Source: Gammaproteobacteria bacterium
Lineage (GTDB): Bacteria > Pseudomonadota > Gammaproteobacteria > UBA6429 > Thiohalophilaceae
NCBI GenBank assembly: GCA_016194635.1
Contig: JACQBC010000023.1
Location: 1 to 64,000 of the forward strand
DNA: 64,000 nt
Reading direction: 5' to 3'
A program made the translations under genes and the position numbers. The stretch's first letter is position 1, and the number at the start of each line of letters is the position of its first letter. Shown here in pieces: positions 18,411 to 27,734 of this stretch. The notes under the pieces are model-generated. The model did no database searches. It was not told where the DNA came from and saw only the letters and a list, made by a program, of their open reading frames with translations.

Positions 18411-19706
18411 TCACCACATAAACCAAGCCAGCAAATACAACGTGTCATTGTTACCGGCACCGGCACTGGTACCGTCAAATTTGCCGTACGTCCGGTATTG
18501 CGCCGTGAGTTTGGTATTCTGCCAGGGCAGATAACTCACCTCGGCGCTCCAGCCATCACTGTCGGGTTGGGTGAGACCCGGTCCCCAGGTAGTCGTATTA
18601 CTGTCGCCGTTAGTAGAAAAATGGCTCAACGTGCCCACCAGGCGACTGCTCCAGAAATAACTGCCATCGACCCGCAAGGAATTAAGTTTTGGCGCATGGC
18701 CTACATCGGAATGATCAAGCGTGCGCTTTTCCAGGATGTAGCTAGCGTGTGCTGACACTGGATTACTGCCGAGCTTACCCTGGTACTGCGTATCAACGCC
18801 GAGATCAGTATATTTATCCGTAGAGGTATTGATCCCGGTGGGATAAAGTTCAGCGTGTAAGGCCAGCAATCCAACCATCCAACTGTTGTCCACGGTATTT
18901 CTTTCCCAGGCTAAACGTAAATATGGTGCTACTCCGTTGATGGTATTGGTGGTGTTAACGGTATTATCGGGTTGGTTCTGAGTGAGGTGCGCTGAGCGGT
19001 ATAGGGTAAGTTCCGCGTAAAACCGGCTATTCCACATGGCATAGCCGCCTAAACCCGCCACATCATGCGCCAGGGTACCTTCGAGCAAGGTGGAATTCGC
19101 CGGTGTTTTGGCCGACCCCGAAGTGGCATAGGGTACTCCCCATACCGGGGTGCAATTCCATAAATCTTGCACGGTTGGACTATTATTCAAGGTTAAACCA
19201 TAGGTCAACGGTTTACCTCCCAGTTCCATATGATCAGCATAACGCAGGTCCGCATTGTCCCAACTAAAGTGATCACTGGCTTGATCGTAGGTCATTTGCA
19301 CAAAAGAACCCATGTTAGGTGAGATCTCGCCCGCGTAGAACATACTCAGTTGTTGCGGAAACTGCACCGAGCTGTTTTGCACGGCCCCGGCGGTTTTTTT
19401 GGTTTGGGTATAACCGATCTCTAACATCGCTGACAGCGGCGGCAGCTCATTAATTTTTAAACCCCCTGTATCTTTACTCTTCGCGGCTTCCACCTGTTTA
19501 GTGCCCGCCATCGTGTAACCATTGAGTTTAAAATTGCGGCCGAAGGCCGTGAGTTCTGGAAACATGGTATGGCAAGCCGCACAGGCCATGCCAGTTTGAC
19601 GCGCAAAACTCGGTACGGCCTGCACGGAATAGCTCTGCGCGACCAGTAACAGTATTGGCAATAATAACGTTTCTAACTTTATCCATCGAATAGTCACCCT
19701 TATCAT
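18411..19706 (-). CDS. Cyc2-like fused monohaem cytochrome c / outer-membrane barrel
   Basis: The product has 431 residues. The start at 19706 was chosen because GGAGG precedes it; an ATG five codons earlier overlaps that site. A signal peptide ends around VQA. One haem c motif, CAACH (Cys42-Cys45-His46), lies in ARQTGMACAACHTMFPELTAFGR. After about residue 85 the sequence alternates polar and aromatic residues in many beta strands and ends LYLLAWFMW, with the aromatic last residue typical of outer-membrane barrels. One haem at the N-terminus of a barrel is the design of Cyc2, the iron-oxidising outer-membrane cytochrome. Members also occur in non-iron oxidisers, so the electron donor is open. 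Confidence 0.8.
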   Translation of the reverse strand: MIRVTIRWIKLETLLLPILLLVAQSYSVQAVPSFARQTGMACAACHTMFPELTAFGRNFKLNGYTMAGTKQVEAAKSKDTGGLKINELPPLSAMLEIGYTQTKKTAGAVQNSSVQFPQQLSMFYAGEISPNMGSFVQMTYDQASDHFSWDNADLRYADHMELGGKPLTYGLTLNNSPTVQDLWNCTPVWGVPYATSGSAKTPANSTLLEGTLAHDVAGLGGYAMWNSRFYAELTLYRSAHLTQNQPDNTVNTTNTINGVAPYLRLAWERNTVDNSWMVGLLALHAELYPTGINTSTDKYTDLGVDTQYQGKLGSNPVSAHASYILEKRTLDHSDVGHAPKLNSLRVDGSYFWSSRLVGTLSHFSTNGDSNTTTWGPGLTQPDSDGWSAEVSYLPWQNTKLTAQYRTYGKFDGTSAGAGNNDTLYLLAWFMW

Positions 19707-20044
19707 AATAGTATCCTCCATTGTTTTCGCGCATTGTAGTGAGACAAGATTTCAGAACCCTTAAGAAATATATTCCCAGCGATACAAATACTGATCGTTG
19801 TGATTTAGTACACAGATTTGATCCTCCATCAGGTTGTTCGTTGAGATATTGATTTAGATTATTTCATCGCATTGCCGCATTACTTTATTTTTTGGCGCCG
19901 ACGGTATGCCTCGATGAATAAAATGCCCTGGTGAACACACGGTAATTACTTGTACAAACATCGTCCAAACCAATCCACGTCCACTGACAACAAATACTGA
20001 TACGCATACAATGCCTCCCACTCACAAATCTTTAAGGATGGACA
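19707..20044. promoter_or_regulatory. Divergent control region with a 12-bp direct repeat
   Basis: This stretch lies between the Cyc2-like gene and the efflux operon. ACAAATACTGAT occurs exactly at 19784-19795 and at 19990-20001, close to each gene's start, which suggests a shared regulator. The remainder is A+T-rich. No gene is seen. Confidence 0.55.
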
Positions 20045-21109
20045 ATGCCATACCTTTACCGTGTCACTGTATTAACAGGAATCATGGCCCTGGGAAGTTT
20101 ACCACTCTGCGCCGCGCTACCACCGGCGGAACCAACGCTGCCGGTGGAGACCATCACCGTACAACACATGCCCCTCACCAATCGTATCAACGCGGTGGGC
20201 AGTTTGTTAGCCAATGAAATTGTAACGATTCGACCCGAGATCAGCGGCCGGGTGGCGGAGATCCATTTCAACGAAGGCGAACCGGTAAAAAAAGGCGCGG
20301 TAATGGTGACCTTGGATCAAGGCGAGGCACAGGCGCGGGTGGCCGAGAGTAAGGCGCAGATGGAAGTTACCAAGGTCAGCTACGACCGCGCCACCGAGTT
20401 GATCAAAAACAAACTGATCAGCCAGCAACAGCTCGACGACGTCACGGCACAATACAGCGCTGCGGTCGCACGGCTGAATGTCAACCACGAGTTGTGGAAA
20501 AAAACCCAATTGATCGCGCCGTTTGACGGCATCGCCGGCCTACGTCAGGTCAGCCCCGGTGATTATGTGCAACCCGGCCAGGCGATAGTGTCGGTGGTGG
20601 ATCAACACCTGCTGAAGGTGGAATTTCAAGTACCGGAGATCTACCTCGCGCAATTACGCAATGGCATGGAGGTACAGCTCAGCAGTGATGCCTATCCGGG
20701 CAAACATTTTAGCGGCAAGGTTTACGCGATCGCGCCCACCATTAGCGCCACTAGCCGCAGCATCGCCATCCGCGCCAAGGTCAACAATGATAAGGGCGTG
20801 TTACGCAGCGGTTTGTTTGCGCAGGTGACGTTACAACTCGGGCACAACACCCGTTCCCTGGTGGTCCCCGAGGAAGCGTTGTGGCCAGTGGGCGATCAAC
20901 AATTCGTCTACAAAGTAGTCCAGGGTAAGGCACAACTGGCGCCGGTTAAATTGGGTCTGCGTCTGGAAGGCAAGGTTGAAGTAACCGAAGGACTGCAGGA
21001 AGGTGATCAAGTGGTTATTGACGGCCAAATGAAACTGCGCCCCGGCGCTGCGGTAACACCGATGAATCGCGCCAGCACCGTGACCAGTAAACCCGCGGGG
21101 GCCCACTAA
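20045..21109 (+). CDS. RND efflux periplasmic adaptor (membrane fusion protein)
   Basis: This is a 354-residue adaptor that joins an inner-membrane RND pump to an outer-membrane channel. A signal peptide ends near LCAALPP. The lipoyl half-motifs are EIVTIRPEISGRVAEIHFNE and the segment after the hairpin (APFDGIAGLRQVSPGDYV). The helical hairpin lies about 90-145 and the beta-barrel about 200-280. AAGGATGG precedes the ATG. Its stop overlaps the pump's ATG (TAATG), so they are coupled. No outer-membrane factor gene follows, so a shared TolC is presumed. Confidence 0.95.
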   Translation: MPYLYRVTVLTGIMALGSLPLCAALPPAEPTLPVETITVQHMPLTNRINAVGSLLANEIVTIRPEISGRVAEIHFNEGEPVKKGAVMVTLDQGEAQARVAESKAQMEVTKVSYDRATELIKNKLISQQQLDDVTAQYSAAVARLNVNHELWKKTQLIAPFDGIAGLRQVSPGDYVQPGQAIVSVVDQHLLKVEFQVPEIYLAQLRNGMEVQLSSDAYPGKHFSGKVYAIAPTISATSRSIAIRAKVNNDKGVLRSGLFAQVTLQLGHNTRSLVVPEEALWPVGDQQFVYKVVQGKAQLAPVKLGLRLEGKVEVTEGLQEGDQVVIDGQMKLRPGAAVTPMNRASTVTSKPAGAH

Positions 21110-24100
21110 TGTTTTTACCGCGCATCTCGATCCAACGGCCGGTGTTAGCCACGGTCATGAGCCTGCTGCTGGTGCTGATCGGTGTTATTTCCTATCAACG
21201 CCTGTCGGTGCGTGAGTACCCGAAGATCGACATACCGGTCGTATCCGTACGTACTGTCTATAAAGGGGCCAGCGCCGAGATCATTGAAAGCCAGGTCACC
21301 AAACCGCTGGAAGATTCGCTCGCCGGTATTGAAGGGATCCGCACGATCAAATCCAGCAGCCGTGAAGAAGTCAGCCAAATCACCGTGGAATTTATCCTCG
21401 AACGCGACCCGGACGAAGCCGCCAACGACGTGCGCGATCGGGTGGCGCGGGTGCGCGGGGTGTTGCCCGACGCGGCCGATGAACCGGTGGTGTCCAAGAT
21501 CGACGCCGACGCCAATGCGATTATCTGGATCGCTTTTTCCAGCGAACGCCACGACGCCATGGAGATCACCGATTATGCGCGCCGTCACGTGATCGATCGC
21601 CTGCAGGTCCTGCCGGGGGTGGCCAGCGTGATCATCGGCGGCGAACGGCAGTACGCCATGCGCATCTGGCTGGATCGCAATCGCCTCGCGGCCTATCAGC
21701 TGACCCCGCTGGATGTGGAAAATGCTTTGAGCAATCAAAACCTCGAAATACCCTCCGGCCGGATCGAGAGCCAGCAGCGTGAATTCACCGTGTTGATGAA
21801 GACCGATCTACAAACGCCCGAGCAGTTCAACAATATTATTATTCGCAATGTCAACGGCTACCCGGTGCGGCTGCAAGACGTGGGCAACGCCGAACTCGGC
21901 GCCGCCGATGAACGCAACGCAGTGCGCGTGAACGGTAATCCAGCCGTCGGCCTGGGCATCGTCAAACAATCCACCGCCAATACCTTGCAAGTTGGGCGCG
22001 CGGTCAAGGCCGAGTTGCCTAAGATCAACGCCAGCCTGCCCGCGGGTATGAAATTAAAAGTGGCGTTTGACACCTCATTATTCATCGACGAGTCGATCAA
22101 TTCGGTCTACCACGCCATCGCCGAAGCCCTGGTGCTGGTGGTGCTGGTGATCTTTTTCTTTTTGCGTTCCTGGCGCGCCACCCTCATCCCCTTCGTGACC
22201 ATCCCTGTGTCACTCATCGGTGCGTTTGTGTTTTTGTATGCCATGCACTTCTCCATCAATATTCTCACCTTATTGGGATTGGTATTGGCGATCGGCCTGG
22301 TGGTGGATGATGCCATCGTGATCCTCGAAAACATCCATCGCCGTATCGAACACGGCATGCGCCCTTTCGAGGCCGCCATGCAGGGTAGCAGCGAGATCGC
22401 CTTTGCCGTGGTCGCCATGACCCTGACCCTGGCCGCGGTGTTTGCGCCACTGGCGTTTATCACCGGCAATACCGGCCGGTTATTTTCCGAATTCGCCTTA
22501 ACCGTAGCGGGTGCGGTATTGGTATCCGGGTTTGTGGCCTTGTCGCTTACCCCGATGATGTGCTCTAAGTTATTACATCACGAAAAACAACACGGCCGTT
22601 TTTACGTCGCGATTGAAACTGGCCTGCATCAACTCAATGAATTTTACCGCCGCAACTTGGGCCGGGCGTTGCACCACCGGACCTGGATTCTCGCGACTTG
22701 TATCGCCATTGCTGTGAGTGTGACGGCTTTGATGGGATGGTTGTTACGCTCGGAATTGGCACCGGTAGAAGACCGCGGCATATTGATCGGTTTTATGCTA
22801 GGCCCCGAGGGCTCTACGTTGAATTACATGGATAAATACGCCAAACAAGTCGAACAATTTTATTCCAAAATTCCCGAAGTAAACACCTATTTTATGGTAT
22901 TGGCACCGGGCTTGGAAAAACCCAACCCCGTCAACCTCGCCTTATCGTTTGTGAGTTTCAAACCGTGGAGCGAACGCACCCGCAGTGAACATGAAATTGC
23001 CAGCAGTTTGAATCCACTGATCTTTGGCTTACCGGGGGTGTTTGGTTTTCTGATTGAACCTCCATCCCTAGGACAGAACTTTCGCAATCAACCGCTGCAA
23101 TTCGTGGTACAAGCCAACGACTACAAAAGCCTCGACGGCGCGGTGACAAAATTGCTGGCTAAGGCGCGCGCCAATCCCGGCCTGGTGGCGGTGGACAGCG
23201 ATCTCAAACTGAATAAACCGCAACTGGCGGTCGATGTACACCGCGATAAGATCTCTGATCTGGATCTGGATGTCGCGTCCGTGGGCCATACCTTGGAAAC
23301 CCTACTGGGCGGTCGTCAGGTCACACGCTTTAAGCGCGACGGTGAGCAGTACGATGTGATCGTGAAACTGGCCGACGATGATCGCCGCACGCCGCGGGAT
23401 CTGTCTTCGATCTATGTACGCAGCAATAACAATAATCTAGTGCAATTGGCCAACCTGGTGAACTTGCGCGAAACCGTCGCCCCCAAGGAACTCAATCACT
23501 TTGATCGGTTTCGTGCCGCGACGATCTCGGCGGGGCTCGCGCCGAATTATTCGCTCGGCGAGGCGCTCAAATTCATGCAACAAGCCGCCAAAGACATCGT
23601 TCCCGCCGATATGCAAACCAGCTTGGACGGGCAATCGCGCGAATTCAGTGAATCCGGCGCGGCGTTATACGTGATCTTTTTACTCGCCCTGATCTTTATT
23701 TACCTGGTCTTGGCCGCGCAGTTTGAAAGTTTTATTGACCCGTTGGTGATCATGCTAACCGTCCCCATGGCCGTGACCGGGGCGTTATTAATGCTAAAAC
23801 TCAGCGACAGCGGTTTGCATTACAGCGGCGGTACGCTCAATGTCTATAGCAAGGTAGGTTTAGTCATGTTGGTAGGCTTGATCACTAAACACGGCATTTT
23901 AATCGTCGCCTTCGCCAATCAATTGCGCGAACAGGGGAAATCCGCCATCGACGCGGTCACCGAAGCGGCGGTACTGCGACTGCGGCCGATCTTGATGACC
24001 ACCGCCGCGATGGTCCTCGGCGCCATTCCCTTGGCCTTCGCCCACGGCGCCGGCGCCGAAAGCCGCCAACCCATCGGCATGGTGATTGTCGGTGGCTTAT

Positions 24101-24192
24101 TGCTCGGCACGCTGCTGACCCTGTTCGTGGTGCCCACCGCCTATACCTTGTTATCCCGGCGCCGCACTCCGACAGGCACGGAGAAAAGTTGA
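21109..24192 (+). CDS. RND-family efflux pump (HAE-1/AcrB-type)
   Basis: This is an inner-membrane proton/substrate antiporter of 1027 residues with 12 helices and two large periplasmic loops. The N-terminus MFLPRISIQRPVLATVMSL is typical. The proton-relay Asp pair is in LGLVLAIGLVVDDAIVILEN (helix 4), and the Lys partner region lies in helix 10 (GLITKHGILIV). Drug-type (HAE) rather than metal-type (HME) features dominate, but the substrate cannot be read. It is the second gene of the operon. Confidence 0.95.
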   Translation: MFLPRISIQRPVLATVMSLLLVLIGVISYQRLSVREYPKIDIPVVSVRTVYKGASAEIIESQVTKPLEDSLAGIEGIRTIKSSSREEVSQITVEFILERDPDEAANDVRDRVARVRGVLPDAADEPVVSKIDADANAIIWIAFSSERHDAMEITDYARRHVIDRLQVLPGVASVIIGGERQYAMRIWLDRNRLAAYQLTPLDVENALSNQNLEIPSGRIESQQREFTVLMKTDLQTPEQFNNIIIRNVNGYPVRLQDVGNAELGAADERNAVRVNGNPAVGLGIVKQSTANTLQVGRAVKAELPKINASLPAGMKLKVAFDTSLFIDESINSVYHAIAEALVLVVLVIFFFLRSWRATLIPFVTIPVSLIGAFVFLYAMHFSINILTLLGLVLAIGLVVDDAIVILENIHRRIEHGMRPFEAAMQGSSEIAFAVVAMTLTLAAVFAPLAFITGNTGRLFSEFALTVAGAVLVSGFVALSLTPMMCSKLLHHEKQHGRFYVAIETGLHQLNEFYRRNLGRALHHRTWILATCIAIAVSVTALMGWLLRSELAPVEDRGILIGFMLGPEGSTLNYMDKYAKQVEQFYSKIPEVNTYFMVLAPGLEKPNPVNLALSFVSFKPWSERTRSEHEIASSLNPLIFGLPGVFGFLIEPPSLGQNFRNQPLQFVVQANDYKSLDGAVTKLLAKARANPGLVAVDSDLKLNKPQLAVDVHRDKISDLDLDVASVGHTLETLLGGRQVTRFKRDGEQYDVIVKLADDDRRTPRDLSSIYVRSNNNNLVQLANLVNLRETVAPKELNHFDRFRAATISAGLAPNYSLGEALKFMQQAAKDIVPADMQTSLDGQSREFSESGAALYVIFLLALIFIYLVLAAQFESFIDPLVIMLTVPMAVTGALLMLKLSDSGLHYSGGTLNVYSKVGLVMLVGLITKHGILIVAFANQLREQGKSAIDAVTEAAVLRLRPILMTTAAMVLGAIPLAFAHGAGAESRQPIGMVIVGGLLLGTLLTLFVVPTAYTLLSRRRTPTGTEKS

Positions 24193-24233
24193 TCCTTAAC
24201 AACACTCTATTAAAGATTATTATGAGTCAATTA

Positions 24234-24257
24234 ATATATTAGATTTTACTAATATAT
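24234..24257. promoter_or_regulatory. Operator-like inverted repeat, site A
   Basis: ATATATTAG at 24234-24242 and CTAATATAT at 24249-24257 form a perfect 9-base inverted repeat with a 6-base spacer, 78 bases before the rhodanese start. The same ATATTAG-N6-CTAATAT pattern occurs at 28.1 and 30.35 kb. Confidence 0.75.
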
Positions 24258-24334
24258 CTCACTCTGTCTTAAATCTCAGCCTTACCCCCTGATTAACATC
24301 AGGGCCTACCCTAACCCTTCTTGCTGAGGTTTTT

Positions 24335-24916
24335 ATGAAAACAATCATTTCTGCTTGCATGGCCGTGATGCTGGGCGTATCCGCCTCCGGGGTATTTGCC
24401 TATGACGCCTCCAAAGTTCCTGAGGCTAAACGCACCACCCTGGGATTATATCTGGACAGTAACGAAGCCTATGCGCTCGCAACCAAAGAAAAAGTTTTGT
24501 TTTTAGACGTGCGCACCCGTGAAGAAGTCAACTTTCTCGGCATGCCCACCCTGGTGGACGCCAACATCCCCTACATGGAAATGGATCCCATGTATAACTG
24601 GGACGACAAAAAGAATGTCTATGTGCTCGAACCCAACTCGGAGTTTGTCACCATGGTGGCAGCCCGTTTAAAAGCCAAAGGAATGAAAACCGATGATCCT
24701 GTGATTGTGATGTGCCGTTCCGGTGATCGCAGCGCCCGCGCCGCCGATCTACTCGCCAAGGCCGGTTACAGCAAAGTGTATAGCATCGTTGATGGCTTTG
24801 AAGGCGACCTCGCCAAAGACGGCCCCAATGCCGGCAGGCGCACTGTTAATGGTTGGAAAAACTCGAATTTGCCGTGGAGCTACACCCTCGCCAAGGAAAA
24901 AATGAGTTTGGAATAA
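24335..24916 (+). CDS. Periplasmic rhodanese-domain protein
   Basis: This is an exported sulfurtransferase-like protein of 193 residues. The signal peptide ends near VFAYDA. The rhodanese domain has LFLDVRTREEVNFLG and the active loop CRSGDRSAR with Cys127, which would carry a persulfide. The insert with GMPTLVDANIPYMEMDPMYNWDD is longer than in single-domain rhodaneses such as GlpE. It has its own promoter region with operator site A and is followed by a terminator, so it is monocistronic. A role in periplasmic sulfane-sulfur transfer is inferred. Confidence 0.92.
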   Translation: MKTIISACMAVMLGVSASGVFAYDASKVPEAKRTTLGLYLDSNEAYALATKEKVLFLDVRTREEVNFLGMPTLVDANIPYMEMDPMYNWDDKKNVYVLEPNSEFVTMVAARLKAKGMKTDDPVIVMCRSGDRSARAADLLAKAGYSKVYSIVDGFEGDLAKDGPNAGRRTVNGWKNSNLPWSYTLAKEKMSLE

Positions 24917-24931
24917 TACGGGCCGAAGATT

Positions 24932-24963
24932 AAAAACAAGGGCTACCCGCTCTTGTTTTTTTC
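24932..24963 (+). terminator. Rho-independent terminator
   Basis: AAAAACAAG and CTTGTTTTT pair around an 11-base loop and are followed by more T residues, 15 bases after the rhodanese stop codon. Confidence 0.85.
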
Positions 24964-25191
24964 TGTGGCTGAATAGATTGGAAACCGCACCACTCGTGTT
25001 TGACTGGGAATACCCACTTCTGTTTTGACTAGGCTCGGCTTCGCACCCGCATAAGACAGACTGCGCCATCGCAGCGCGTTTTTCATCCGGATTTATTCCA
25101 AGCTTAGATCCCCCGCTTTATCTAACTGGTTGAGTCGTGAGGCAAATTTTCCTGCGGAACGGTTTGTTACGAATTGGACTGTTTATTGCTG

Positions 25192-25217
25192 GTCTTGTAC
25201 ACATGCTTGTATACATC
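25192..25217. promoter_or_regulatory. Tandem near-repeat, possible regulator site
   Basis: CTTGTACACATG and CTTGTATACATC stand one after the other about 80 bases upstream of the biuret-hydrolase-like gene. Each contains a small palindrome (TGTACA, TGTATACA) of the kind bound by some GntR-family repressors. The rest of 24964-25294 shows no gene. Confidence 0.45.
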
Positions 25218-25294
25218 CGCTTTAGCCAAGTCGTCACTCTGTTCCATGGGGTAAAGATACTGTGCGGGCAACGGTCAAGAGGAGTTTTTCCATC

Positions 25295-25963
25295 GTGACG
25301 ATCGTCCGGATTGATGCCGAACCGCGCGCGATTGAAATTGATCCCGCGCGTAGTGCGGTGCTGATGATCGATATGCAACGGGATTTCCTCCAGCCCGGTG
25401 GATTTGGCGAGGCCCTGGGCAACAACATTCGCCTTTTAACCGCGGCCGTTGATCCCTGCCGTGCTCTTTTAGCGGGCGCCCGCCGTCATGGCGTGCTGGT
25501 TATCCATACGCGCGAAGGCCACCGTCCGGACATGCTCGATGCACCACCGGCCAAAGTTGAGCGCGGCGCACCCAGCGCACGTATCGGCGACCGCGGCCCG
25601 ATGGGACGCATCTTGATCCGCGGCGAACCCGGCCACGATCTGATCCCCGAACTGTATCCGCACGCAGGAGAGCCGGTGATCGACAAACCGGGCAAGGGCG
25701 CGTTTTATGCCACCGATCTGCACACCCTCCTGCACAACCGCGGCATAGAAAATCTCATCGTCTGTGGTGTGACCACCGAGGTATGTGTACATACCACGGT
25801 GCGCGAGGCGAACGATCGTGGTTACCGCTGCATTGTACCGGGGGATTGTTGTGCGTCGTATTTTCCCGAGTTTCATGAGGTGGGCCTGCGCATGATCAAG
25901 GCGCAGGGGGGAATTTTCGGCTGGGTCAGCGACTCACGGCGGATTTTGGCGGCCCTTGGTTGA
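25295..25963 (+). CDS. Biuret-hydrolase-like cysteine hydrolase (isochorismatase family)
   Basis: This is an amidohydrolase of 222 residues. The GTG at 25295 was chosen because AAGAGGAG lies 9 bases upstream; the frame is open 11 codons further with an earlier GTG. The triad is visible: Asp26 (MIDMQRDF), Lys134 (DKPGKGAF) and Cys164 (TEVCVH). The segments HTREGHRPD, GRILIRGEPGHDLIPELYP and VREANDRGY match biuret amidohydrolase (BiuH) as I remember it, so urea-type nitrogen compounds are likely substrates. The following permease starts 57 nt after its stop, making an uptake-and-hydrolysis pair. Confidence 0.86.
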   Translation: MTIVRIDAEPRAIEIDPARSAVLMIDMQRDFLQPGGFGEALGNNIRLLTAAVDPCRALLAGARRHGVLVIHTREGHRPDMLDAPPAKVERGAPSARIGDRGPMGRILIRGEPGHDLIPELYPHAGEPVIDKPGKGAFYATDLHTLLHNRGIENLIVCGVTTEVCVHTTVREANDRGYRCIVPGDCCASYFPEFHEVGLRMIKAQGGIFGWVSDSRRILAALG

Positions 25964-26019
25964 CGTCGTTAAGACGCCACCGTGGCCAGAATTTCACGAC
26001 ACAAAATGGAGAAACTGCG

Positions 26020-27612
26020 ATGACTGCGATCTCTTATAAACCAAAGATTTGGGTAGCGGGTGATTGGAATGCGTTTTTTGGTTTCGGCACTAACATCTTG
26101 GTCAACCTGCTGGTATTGACCGGGCTGCTGCGCTTTGTTCTGAAAATGCCGGACCAGCTGGTGTTCGGCCGTATCTTGCCCGCCACCGGTTTGATGTTGT
26201 GCTTGAGCACGGGGTATTACGCTTGGCTCGCGTACCGGTTGGCCAAGCATACGGGTCGCAGTGATGTCTGCGCCCTGCCCTCGGGTTTTAGCGTGCCGCA
26301 CATGTTTGTGGTCGTGTTCGTGGTGATGTTACCCATCTTGATTGACTCGGGGAATCCCATCACGGCCTGGGAAGCAGGATTGACCTGGGTGTTCATCCAA
26401 AGTTTTGTGCTGATGGCCGGCGGTTTTATCGCGCCCTGGATCCGTCGTATCACGCCACGCGCTGCGCTTCTGGGCGCGCTGGCGGGGGTGTCAATCACCT
26501 TCATCTCGATTCGACCCGCCGCGCAAGTCTTTAGCACGCCGATCATCGGCATGATCTGCTTCGGTGTAATTATGGTGAGTTGGTTTGGTGGCGTGCGCTA
26601 TCTACGGGGAATTCCAGCGGGGTTGGTTGCGCTGGTGGTTGGATCGGTTATCGCGTGGGGTTCCAATGCCTTTGGTTTGAACTACGGCGGCATGACCCTG
26701 GCCAGCCTGCAGGCTTCGTTTTCCAACTTCGGTGTATCGCTACCCATGCCCGCCATCGACCATGTGTTTAACGGTTTCCATTACCTGCCGGTCATTCTAG
26801 TAACCGCGATCCCCTTCTCCATCTATGACTTAGTGGAGGCGATGGATAATGTGGAAAGCGCCTCGGCGGCGGGCGATGAATTTCCCACCACCCGTGTACT
26901 CACCGCCGATGGCGTCGTGAGTCTGATCGGTTGCGTGATGGGCAATCCCTTCATTAACGCAGTGTACATCGGTCACCCGGGTTGGAAGTCCATGGGGGGA
27001 CGGATCGGTTATTCGGCCGCCACCGGGGTGATGGTGATTCTGCTGTCTTGGTTGGGGATCCTCTCCGTGATGATGGCGTTGATCCCAGTGGTCGCGCTGC
27101 TACCGATCCTGCTCTATATCGGTATGCTCATCGGCTCGCAGGCGTTCCAAGAAACACCGCACCGCCATGCCCCGGCCATCGTGCTGGCCTTGATGCCACA
27201 GATCGCCGAATGGGGTAAGACCCAGATCGATAATGCGCTGGGGGCGGCCGGGACCACTGCCGCGAAAGTGGGCTTGGACAGCTTGGGGCAACACGGGGTG
27301 CTGTACCATGGTTTGGAAGTGCTCGGCGGCGGCGCCACGTTGGCCGGTATGGTGCTCGGTGCCATCGCGGTGTTCGTCATCGAAAAACAATTCCTGCGGG
27401 CCGCGGCCTTTGCCTTGGTCGGCGCTGGCCTGACCTTCTTCGGTTTGATCCACGGGGAATCCGTCGGCATCGGCGAATCTCCGGCCGTTGCCAGCAGTTA
27501 TCTGCTGCTGAGCGCGTTCCTACTGGGCATATCGCGCTTCACCCAAACCGTGACCGAGGCAGCAGCCGGTCCGGGAGCCATCGCGGATGCAATCGCATCC
27601 AAGGCGAAATAA
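26020..27612 (+). CDS. NCS2-like membrane permease
   Basis: This is a 530-residue inner-membrane protein with about 12-14 hydrophobic helices, distantly like xanthine/uracil permeases (NCS2). Motifs include WNAFFGFGTNILVNLLVLTG near the N-terminus and the cytosolic-facing YDLVEAMDNVESASAAGDEF. The start at 26020 is preceded by GGAGA; the frame extends upstream into the hydrolase gene. Pairing with a BiuH-like hydrolase suggests transport of a small urea-derived or purine-like nitrogen compound. The exact substrate is unknown. Confidence 0.85.
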   Translation: MTAISYKPKIWVAGDWNAFFGFGTNILVNLLVLTGLLRFVLKMPDQLVFGRILPATGLMLCLSTGYYAWLAYRLAKHTGRSDVCALPSGFSVPHMFVVVFVVMLPILIDSGNPITAWEAGLTWVFIQSFVLMAGGFIAPWIRRITPRAALLGALAGVSITFISIRPAAQVFSTPIIGMICFGVIMVSWFGGVRYLRGIPAGLVALVVGSVIAWGSNAFGLNYGGMTLASLQASFSNFGVSLPMPAIDHVFNGFHYLPVILVTAIPFSIYDLVEAMDNVESASAAGDEFPTTRVLTADGVVSLIGCVMGNPFINAVYIGHPGWKSMGGRIGYSAATGVMVILLSWLGILSVMMALIPVVALLPILLYIGMLIGSQAFQETPHRHAPAIVLALMPQIAEWGKTQIDNALGAAGTTAAKVGLDSLGQHGVLYHGLEVLGGGATLAGMVLGAIAVFVIEKQFLRAAAFALVGAGLTFFGLIHGESVGIGESPAVASSYLLLSAFLLGISRFTQTVTEAAAGPGAIADAIASKAK

Positions 27613-27698
27613 TGCTGCGCTTGCACCGCGGCTTGTGCGATGTCTCTACAACAGCGGGCGATGTAGCTGATGGGATTTAGCAGGCCGCGCGAAACTAA

Positions 27699-27730
27699 AA
27701 AAACAGAGGCGGTGAACAGCCCCTGTTTTT
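27699..27730. terminator. Bidirectional terminator
   Basis: AAAAACAGAGGC at 27699-27710 pairs with GCCCCTGTTTTT at 27719-27730 with one mismatch. A and T runs flank both sides. It separates the convergent permease and rhodanese genes. Confidence 0.85.
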
Positions 27731-27734
27731 ATTT

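Noticed and set aside
18400-18411. Run of ten G residues
   Set aside because: Lies downstream of a gene end, not in a promoter or reading frame, so phase variation is not supported.
25118-25294. Guanidine (ykkC) or other riboswitch before the biuret-hydrolase-like gene
   Set aside because: The conserved ykkC sequence blocks are not visible; only a tandem repeat is seen.
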